64,000 nt of DNA from Flaveria trinervia (taxonomy: Eukaryota; Streptophyta; Magnoliopsida; Asterales; Asteraceae), in contig CM046451.1 in NCBI GenBank assembly GCA_025506515.1, forward strand, positions 65,117,635 through 65,181,634, in the 5' to 3' direction. Made by a program: the position numbers and the translations under genes. Below the pieces are notes generated by a model that was not told the origin of the DNA, searched no databases, and saw only the letters and a list, made by a program, of their open reading frames with translations. Shown here piece by piece: positions 56,230-64,000 of the stretch (positions within the stretch are counted from its first letter, which is position 1; the number at the start of each line of letters is the position of its first letter).

Positions 56230-58403
56230 TGTAACACCCGGTTATTTATGTATTTCGAAGCTAACGAAAGAAGAAAGAAATAAAGTCCTAAGTCGAGGGA
56301 CCAAACTTGCCAACGAAAGAAAGACGGGCGAGTGGGGGTATATAAAGGGAGAGGGCAGCCCTTACCCTCTCCCCATACCTACATTTTCAGCCATCGAAGA
56401 GGGGAAGAGAGAAAGAAGAAAATAATGGAGAAAAGGTTGGTTCAGGTAGATTCAAGCGGGCAAAATCGTTGTGTAGCAAGCCAAACCGAATCTCTACTTC
56501 TCAGTGAAGTTTGTGTGAGTTCTAGGACCCCACTTTTACTTGTTTTCAAATGATTTTAGGGCTGGAAAGCATAGAAAACATGTTTTTGTATGTGTATATT
56601 TGGGTGTGTTGCTTGTGATGCGTATAGAGTTTGTTTCTGGGCTTGTGTGTGCTTGAATGGTGTTGGGGTATGCACCCCTAAGGTTTAGGATGGTCGATTT
56701 GGGCTTAGAAGGGGCTTAGAAGGGGCTTAGATGAGTTTGGAGGTCGAAAAGGGCAGTTTGCGTTCGGCTAGAACTGCATTATGCACTAGCTATGGCCAGA
56801 CGACCGACTGGAGTGCGATTAGAGGCCATACGGCCGAAGGGGGTGCGATTGGGGTCATTCGCACAATTTAGGGTCCATTCACACGATTGGGGCCAGTCGC
56901 ATGGAGGTCATGCGATTGAGATTCCAGTCGCATAAGTGCTCATCCGCATTAGTCTATTCACACGATGGGTGTTCATTCGCATGAGTGTCCATCCGCGTTG
57001 GTTCATTCGCATGATGTTCAGTCGCATGGAGGCCATGCGACTGAAGGGTGTCCATACACCCGAATAGGGCTATTGCACTTGAATGATAGTGTAGTTTGAC
57101 TTCTGACTTTCGGGGGAAAGTGCACATGTAAGTTTTGACGTAAAGGTTTCCGTAAGAGCTTGTAAGATGACCATCGAGGCCTTAGAGATCATGTTGGGCA
57201 TGATGATGATGATGTTGCATGTTTATGCATAATGTATGTTATGTATGTATGATGTTGCCCTGTATGTTGTGATGACTGTGTAGGTTATGTTCCTTGTTAT
57301 AACATATGTTTATCTTTCTTGTGGCTTTACGTGTCATGTTAATGAATGAATGAAGTATTATGTAACGTAAACTGAAAGATAATGAAAGAGGAACATGAAG
57401 TAAGAATGCATGCATTATTGAATGATAAATGAACGAAGGAAAGGCTTGCAAGCACATATATGAGGTGAGCAACCCTGTTGTTGTAAGAGACTCGGATAGC
57501 ATGCAATCGATGAGATTTCCAATGAGGTGAGCGACCCTGTTTTTGCAAGAGACTCGGATAGCATGCAATCGTTGAGATTGCCAATGAGGTGAGCAACCTG
57601 TTGTTGCAAGAGACTCGGATAGCATGGAATCGTTGAGATTGCCAATGAGGTGAGCAACCCTGTTGTTGCAAGAGACTTGGATAGCATGCAATCGTTGAGA
57701 TTGCCAATGGGGTGAGCATCCCTGTTGTTGCAAGAGACTCGGATAGCATGCAATCGTTGAGATTGCCAATGGGGTGAGCATCCCTGTTGTTGCAAGAGAC
57801 TCGGATAGCATGCAATCGTTTAGATTGCCAATGAGGTGAGCAACCTTGTTGTTGTAAGAGACTCGGATTGCATGCAATCGTTGAGATTGCCAATGTGGTG
57901 AGTGACCCTGTTGTCACAACAGACTCGGGAGAACGAACGTATACAATGAACGAAAGTTAATGAATGTAATAGAAGATAATAATTATATTATCGATGTGTA
58001 TGTGTGTTTTATGGTTATGAATGAATGTAAAGCGCAGTATGATTTGAAAGAAAGTAAAGAATGGTTTCAATAAGAGCAAAGTATGTTTTATTATAAAACT
58101 AGAACTCACTAAGCAACGCTGACTTTTATGTGTTTCCAGTTGGCAGGTAATGATTGCTGAGGATGGCATGGGCGGCTACTCAGCTCCTTTTTGGATGGCA
58201 TTCTTTTGATTAATGTTTTTGCATTGTAATTCAAACAAACTGCATTTTGTAATGAATGTTATATTAATTTGCAAAAGCATTTACATTGAAATGGAAGATT
58301 ATTTCAAATGTTCTGCTGCGATGTTTATGAAATACGAATTTAATTATATGTTTTATGTGTGATGAGGATCCAACTGTAAGCGTCCCGGGAATGGGGCCTT
58401 ACA
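56230..58403 (+). repeat. Element E 3' LTR
   Basis: 2174 bp. TATATAAA at 56339-56346. Palindromic words at 56805-57065, with CAGTCGCAT (57019-57027) facing ATGCGACTG (57035-57043). A 62-bp minisatellite at 57462-57925. Ends GGGGCCTTACA, followed by TAACA. Confidence 0.9.
57462..57925. repeat. 62-bp minisatellite in E 3' LTR
   Basis: About 7.5 copies, 61-62 bases each. Each has GAGGTGAGCAACCCTGTTG, then GCAAGAGACTCGGATAGCAT, then GCAATCGTTGAGATTGCCAAT. Units differ by few bases. The 5' LTR lost the corresponding part. Confidence 0.92.
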
Positions 58404-60443
58404 TAACACAATCAACGAAGTTCCAATAAAGGCTGACGAGCAAAATAAACGCCACAAATATGTGCGGATGGCTGTAAAATATGAGCAAAGCACATGAAAA
58501 ATGCAAAAAACAATCAAGCTAATAACCTATGTTGTTGGTGCGATATGTGCAAAAAGAAAATAATTGCTCTAATAAGAAGATAGGTTGTGTGCCTCTCTGT
58601 TGTGCAGTGGCACTGACCTAAGGATAAGCATAACCTAAATATTCTTGAATTCATTGTTGTTTGCGCCTCGCTGCTATACGATGGCACTGACCTGAGGCTA
58701 GGCATCTCTTTGAAAGCTCTTAGAATAGTCTCTTCTTGAAACATACCATAGACCGCTCAAAAATCTTCTGAGGAACGTTGATTACCATATAAGCATGGGA
58801 TCCACAAATGCTTGTTGAAATAATTAAACCTTAAATCATCACCAATGTGTGTCCAAAATCTGTGTATGGATTTAAGAGGACAAGTATACTCATAATCATC
58901 ATGAGCTACAGCTCTTGAAAGTCAAAATCAGTGTGTGCATCTTGGAGCTCTAGTATGATTTCCTAAAATTTGCCATTGACTATCTGTGAAACAAGGATCA
59001 AGCATCAAAAGTGTTTATTAAAATGTCCCAAGTGATTCTGATATTCCTTTATGATTCCAAAATGAATCGTACCAGATATGATTAACTAAAATTGAAGTTG
59101 TGCTGCCCAGGAAGTAAATTCAATTAGAATTATTCTAATAGGTTGAATTTCATCTATAATAAAAATTACAAAATTATATCTTTTTATTGTTCTTAATTTA
59201 AAGTTGTTCTGTTTAATCTTAATTAATTGTATGGTAAGATTCGGACTCAACAACTCGTCTTAATCTGTGAATCGCTCACTCAAAAGGGTCACGTCTGAGG
59301 TGACCAAAACATTCAAAATAAAATGACTCACGTCTAATGTGACAAATTAGTTTTAAGTAAAAGGATCACGTTTGAGGTGACCAACAGTAGTTTCCAAATT
59401 AATAGGGTCATGTCTGAGATGGTCATTGCTGATAATGTTATATCTATTGTTAAAAGGATAAGTGTTTGAAAGTGCATAAGGTCAAATTAACAAGTCAGAG
59501 TTATTCGCACGACTAGACCGTAAGTATGGACCAGTCGCCCAAATAGAGCATGAGATTGAACCATTCGCATGATTGGATCATATGAATAAGCCAATCGCAT
59601 GAATGGAGGTCACCGACTGAGTCAGTCATACAACTGAACCCCAGTCGCATGAATGGATGATACCGACTAAGCCAATCGCACGATTGAGATCCAGTCGCCC
59701 GAATGAAGTGTGCGAATAGGTCCAATCGCTCGACTAAAGATAAAATCAGTATGAATAGGGTCTAAAGTCAATCGTATATCTTTATCACCCCTCAATCGCC
59801 CGAAAATCGCTCGAAAGCACAGACACTCTGCCAAAATTTGATTGAGTTCATCTCTCACTGCGAATGTGTTATTGACGTGTTTTTGAATCATCTGCAGGTA
59901 ATGAGTGATTGAAATCGCACAAATGCGCGGTGTATTCAAGCCCTAACAGACCAAATTGTTTAAAAAACAAGAAATCGGTAACAACCAACAAATAGACCAC
60001 ATAAATGTGAATAATGGTTAAAATGAAAGACATATTGTTACAATTAGGGTTCCTACGAGTATAAAGAGTCTAAACACAACGTCTAACTTCAAGTTTTGAC
60101 CTAGATTCGGGGTTTAAAGTGTCAAACAGAGAGCTACGCGACTGGTCACTCCGAATGAACCTCAATCGGCGGAATGAAATAAGCGAACGACTCAATCGGC
60201 CAAATGAACTAGGCGCATGAGCACAATCGCCTGATTGAACTTAGCTGCATGCACAATCACCTGATTGAACTCAACCGCATGCTTAGTTGCCCGAGTGAAC
60301 TCAGTCGCATACTCAATCAACCGACTGAACTCAGTCGTATGGTTCAATTGCATGATTGAACCAGACTGATTTTAAACAGTTTAAGTTTCAAGTATTTAAG
60401 TTATGGATTAGTGTGATGTTTCTGTGTTTTATGTTACAGAAAC
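58404..60443. other. Element D pol-aORF spacer, second part
   Basis: Starts with TAACA (58404-58408, E target copy). 58530-58890 matches A's 28640-28985, inverted, including the duplicated CACTGACCT phrase. Four 19-bp dyads lie at 59287-59305, 59325-59343, 59364-59382 and 59406-59424 (best copy GGTCACGTCTGAGGTGACC). Palindromic word arrays are at 59500-59725 and 60135-60370. 58900-59280 shows nothing else. Confidence 0.8.
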
Positions 60444-61276
60444 ATGGCAGAAACGTGGACTATAAACACCAAGCACAACATCTGTGCCCACCTTGATCCT
60501 ACATCCCTAATAGCTATTGAGTTCTCAAGGATTATAGCCTTTCTGTGCTGATCATGGATCTTCAAGGCTATATCGACTCCATGCACACCTTACAGGTCCA
60601 TCCAGCAGTCATTTTGGGAGAGTGCCAGGGTTGACAGATCAGTTGAGCCCCATTGTATTCGAAGCTCCATCTTGGGCCAAGAGATAGTGATCACTGAGGA
60701 GGAGTTGAGACGAGTCTTAGGTCTGGGTGAGGATGGTGACCACCCAACAAAGCTACATCCGTTGACAGTCCGGGGATGCTTTATGAGGATCAAGTACGCC
60801 GACGACTTAAATGCCGGAGTACTGAACAAGAGTAACATGTGCCCTCAATTTAAGTATTTGGCACATGTGATCCTCAAGTGCATTACATCCAGTCATGGAG
60901 GATTTGGCAACCTCCCCGACCAAATCCAGAATGCATTCGTTGCACTGGTACTGAAGCATCTGTTCAGTTTCTCTCGCATGATCTTCTCATATCTGGTCGA
61001 GAACCTGGAAGCCATGGGTAAGGAGAGATTTTGTATGTACCCACGTTTCTTCCAGATGCTCGTTGACTAGAAGCTACCCTCAATACCTAAGGAGAGTCAT
61101 GATGCATTGCTCTAGAGGTCATTGATCACACCACCATCGGGAGGATGAAGGTCTACCGGTGCAAGCAGGTAAAGCCCCAGGTGAGGAGGTTGTTTGGGCA
61201 TCTTGCCCGAGATGACTGTGTGGTGCCAATAAGGAGGAAGTGGCGCCACGATGATAGTGATTCTGATGTTGAGCAG
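60444..61276 (+). pseudogene. Element D extra ORF, N-terminal part (cut by element F)
   Basis: ATG at 60444 (MAETWTINTKHNICAHLD). The conserved N-terminal domain keeps FWESARVDRSVEP, HPLTVRGCFMRIKYADD and YLVENLEAMGKERF, very like A's 14702-13963. Breaks include a shift or stop near 60550, TAG at 61068 and a shift near 61105. It ends in the acidic stretch RRKWRHDDSDSDVEQ, where F was inserted, so linker, coiled coil and C-terminus lie beyond F, outside the window. That A and D keep this domain at recognisable identity suggests it was coding when the family was active. Confidence 0.78.
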
Positions 61277-62151
61277 TGTTGGACCAAAAGAACCAATGAG
61301 CCTGATCAGAAAAACCTCTAAGTCCCACAGACATCACAACAACTGCTGAAGACTTGACCAGCTATTTGACAAAGTCTGAAGAGCAACGGCTGAAGAACAA
61401 AGTACTGAACACTTAAATAGCTGAAGACCAAAGTCTGAAGATCAACAGCTGAAGACTAAAGTACTGAAGACTTCAAAAGCTGAAGACTAAAGTACTGAAG
61501 ACTTCAATAGCTGAAGACCAAAGTCTGAAGATCAACAGCTGAAGACTAAAGTACTGAAGATCAATAGCTGAAGTACAAAGACTGAAGACAACAGCTGAAG
61601 ACATCAGCTGATGACAACAACTGAAGTTCAAGTACAAGTACTGATGCCTTCAGAGTTTGTTACAACAGATCAAGAAGCATTCTTCAGTTGTTATGATGGT
61701 TTCCTTTTAGTAGTTTTCTTTTCTATTTTAGTACTTGTAAAACGACTGAAGAGCATGTTCTTCAGTCGTTGTAGTTTCAGTAGTTTCCTTTCATTAGTTG
61801 TAGTGATAGTTAACACTTAGTACTTTTGTAAGAAGATGTCAGCTATTTTGACATCTTCAGTAGTTGTGTTCACTATCAGTAGGTTGAATAATTCTGTTAG
61901 ATGTCACTATCAAGTGACATCAGCAGACGTCACATCTCCTATATAAGAGATGTTGACCTAATTGTACGTGTGACATTCTGTTACCACGAAAGCGCATATT
62001 GAATGAAATATGTTTCGTAGAATTCTCTCTCTCTATAACCGTTTACTTTTTTATTGAATATCAATTGTGTTCCTGTGAATTGTCTAATTCATTGTTTGAT
62101 TTTCGCTGCAATACTCTCTAATCAATCAAACGTAGATCACTGATCCTAACA
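61277..62151 (+). repeat. Element F 5' LTR
   Basis: 875 bp, TGTTGGACCAAAAG to ATCCTAACA. Shorter than B's because the 59-bp array (61380-61600) has fewer units. Keeps the 30-bp palindrome (61741-61770), AGACGTCA (61925-61932) and TATATAAG (61940-61947). Confidence 0.88.
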
Positions 62152-62153
62152 AA

Positions 62154-62165
62154 TGGTATCAGAGC
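62154..62165 (+). other. Element F primer binding site
   Basis: TGGTATCAGAGC, two bases after the LTR. Confidence 0.92.
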
Positions 62166-62380
62166 TGGTTAATCATTTATCGATCTAACAATTGATCATT
62201 GAAACTGCTATTTGATATATATGTTTGATTGAATTAGCATATTTGTAAGAATTGGTTATAGATTATTGAATTTCTGCTGCTTTCGTTTATTCACTTTGAG
62301 CTCTCTTTTGGTTCAATTTGGTTTGTTGTGTTTTTGTTCTAAATTTGATAAAGCTTAATTGAATTTGGTTGAATCTGAGA

Positions 62381-64000
62381 ATGATTACTCCTTCTAATGA
62401 CCCTCACAATACCAGTTCCTCAACCAAGCCTTCGATGCTCGTTAGGACTGTGTATAACATATGGCAACGAAGGATGCTTCATCACTTGTCTGTTAACAGT
62501 TCAGGTTGTTGGACATTTGTGGTACATGGTCCACACAAGCCTATGGTGAACAATCCGGAAACCAACCAAATGGTTTCGAAGAAGAAGGAACAATACTCAG
62601 ATGAGGATCGGAAACTGTTTGAGATTGATGCTAAAGCGCATGGTATTCTGGCCATGGCCTTGCCTAATGAAATCTATTCAGGGCTTATGCATCATGAAAC
62701 TGCTCATGACCTCTGGAATGCACTGAAGGAACAATTCGGTGGAACAGATGAGGTTTTAGCAAACAACAGAGAAATCCTTGCCCAACAATATGAGACATTC
62801 TCTCATAGAAAGGGTGAGACACTGACTCAACAGTTTGAGCGTTTTTCTTGTTTGATCTCTGAGTTGAAAATGGTCAAACAGGAATACACCAATAGCCAGA
62901 TGAATAACAGATTCCTCAGATCACTGCCTGAGAGATGGGACACATACACTATTGTCCTACGCTCCAGTGCAAATCTGATAGCCTATCTCTCACCCAACTT
63001 CATGGGAAATTGCTTACATTCGAGAGAGAGATAGAGCAGAAAAGGAAACTGGCATCATCAGGAAAGCTCACTCATGACTTTGTACCAGGGAACACTGCCT
63101 TGGTTGGTCATGAGTCAGAATATGCTGCATCTGAAAGCAATTATGATGAGCATATAGATTTCTCTTCAAACAGTTCTGATCATGCATTTGTTGGTGTTGA
63201 TAGTCAATCAAGCTGTAATAGTGACAATTTATGCTTCATCATGGATGATCTGAAGGGTATTGTTGATGATGATTTAGAAGAGATGGATATTCTAAGCCAA
63301 ATGGCCTTAGTTAATATCAGATCTCAAAAGTTCTACAAGAGAACTAGCAGGAAATTTCCTGGACTCTCTAGGAAAACCAAAGTTGGTTTTGACAAGAGTA
63401 AGTTGAGGTGTCACAAATGCCAAAGGCTTGGACACTTTGCAAGAGAGTGTAGATCAACTGGATCTAACTCCTCTGCACCCTTTGTGACTTTCCAAGCACT
63501 AGTCCACAAAACAGAGGTCATCATTCACACCCTATATCTCCTGCATACTTTGTCCCTCAGGGTCCAATGTCATATCCATATCCCTGCTATTACTTTCCTT
63601 AGCAAAATCCGGTTCAAGCTCCTATTGCACAACCACAAGCATTACCTGAACCTCAACCTTCCCAATTTCAACCTCAACAACACAGCTTTTTCACCCCAGG
63701 AGTTGTTGACTGGAGCAGTTTACCAGATGATATGTCTGGTCATGAACAATTGTTCTCTGGTGCTGGTCAACATGGTGGTGACAGTTCTTTTGGAAACCTT
63801 GCTCTTATGGCTCTGGAGTCTGCTGATACCTCATCCTCTATGCCTCCACACCACAGGTATCACATGTATCCTCTGAGGCCAAAGCCAAGCTATGTTCTGA
63901 AACATGCATAGCTGCATTTGCATCTATTAGAGAAGCAAATGTAGCTTTAATTAACAAGAACATTGAGCTAGAACAAATAATTTCCAAAAGAAAAGCTGAA
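62381..64000 (+). pseudogene. Element F gag (partial)
   Basis: ATG at 62381 (MITPSNDPHNTSSS). The core is nearly identical to B's (YNIWQRRMLHHLSVNSSG; FLRSLPERWDTYTI). At about 62976 one G is missing relative to B (CTGATAGCC against CTGGATAGCC), shifting the frame. The new frame carries knuckle CHKCQRLGHFAREC at about 63408-63450, followed by another shift near 63495. The coiled coil begins near the window edge. The best preserved gag core in the window, but already broken. Confidence 0.88.

Larger units (their letters stand above)
52408..58403 (+). mobile_element. Element E: Ty3/gypsy chromovirus-like element with collapsed 5' end
   Basis: Inserted in D's spacer; TAACA at 52403-52407 and 58404-58408. 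LTRs begin TGTAACACC and end CCTTACA. The 3' LTR is 2174 bp (56230-58403), but the 5' LTR keeps only about 720 bp and then joins protease directly, so the rest of the LTR, primer site, gag and the protease active site are deleted. Order is protease, RT, RNase H, integrase, the gypsy order. Long LTRs and the C-terminal extension suggest the Tekay/Del group, from memory. Confidence 0.9.
44706..64000 (+). mobile_element. Element D: Sirevirus-like copia, same family as A (runs off window)
   Basis: 5' LTR 44706-45442, primer site 45445-45456, leader array, gag 45938-48451, pol 48452-51873, spacer, and the start of the extra ORF (60444-61276). Interrupted by E at 52408-58403 and F from 61277 onward. 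Protein segments match A's throughout. Many more stops than A, so an older or more mutated copy. The 3' LTR is not in the window, so the target duplication cannot be checked; the five bases before the LTR are TGTAT. Confidence 0.88.
61277..64000 (+). mobile_element. Element F: B-family Sirevirus-like copia (runs off window)
   Basis: 5' LTR 61277-62151, primer site, and gag from 62381; the rest is past the window end. LTR and gag match B in opposite orientation. AGCAG (61272-61276) should be its left target duplication but cannot be checked. Confidence 0.88.

Noticed and set aside
56332..56553. Small frame near the start of E's LTR transcripts, with a similar one near 52541
   Set aside because: Partly conserved only because both lie in LTRs; no homology or coding bias argument beyond that.
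57239..57917. Overlapping minus-strand frames of 126-212 codons with a repeating peptide
   Set aside because: They are translations of the 62-bp minisatellite in different frames; the unit is not a multiple of three, so each frame cycles. No start context or homology.

Overview
This is plant nuclear heterochromatin: a stack of nested LTR retrotransposons with no convincing host gene. The eukaryotic plant origin follows from Ty1/copia and Ty3/gypsy pol proteins, Met-tRNA primer binding sites, purine-rich 3' primers and 5-bp target duplications. From memory, the gag and extra-ORF proteins resemble those annotated in Asteraceae (lettuce, Tanacetum, Artemisia). That is an inference, not a search result. 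Elements are labelled A to I here for reference.

Left half (1-37.3 kb, all minus strand). G1 is the degraded gag and 5' LTR of a Sirevirus-like copia element. Its LTR was split by element A (2481-37138), a Sirevirus-like copia element with 732-bp LTRs, a perfect ACTTC target duplication, gag, pol and an additional ORF (aORF) between pol and the 3' LTR. Two later insertions sit inside A. Element C (3734-11867) is a compact copia with ~98% alike LTRs and a perfect CTGAC duplication; it interrupts the aORF. Element B (15875-28223) is another Sirevirus-like copia of a different family with its own gag, pol and aORF; it sits in A's pol-aORF spacer.

Middle (37.3-44.7 kb). This is AT-rich, decayed sequence. 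It holds H, a short LTR element without recognisable pol (38118 to about 40110), then I, a minus-strand 3' LTR with PPT and aORF remnant (about 41.9-44.0 kb), then G2, a plus-strand LTR piece of the G family.

Right half (44.7-64 kb, plus strand). Element D belongs to A's family and is inserted in the G2 LTR. D carries gag, pol, spacer and the aORF start. It holds E (52408-58403), a Ty3/gypsy chromovirus-like element with a collapsed 5' end and perfect TAACA duplication, and F (61277 to beyond the window end), a member of B's family inserted in D's aORF. The right half therefore mirrors the left: G family invaded by A/D family, invaded in turn by B/F family, in opposite orientation and at independent sites.

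Full-length transcription would start from the TATA box in each 5' LTR. Gag packages the RNA, and pol (protease, integrase, reverse transcriptase and RNase H in copia order) copies and integrates it. The aORF product has no known function that I can assign. Nearly every reading frame is broken, many by C-to-T stops, so these are fossils that could at best be mobilised in trans.

The most unusual signal is not coding. Dense arrays of short CpG-rich palindromic words (type TCAGTCGTGCGACTGA) fill four separate non-coding compartments of A and D, and the same words fill the LTR of the unrelated gypsy element E. B/F, G/I and the A/D spacer carry further, different dyad motifs.
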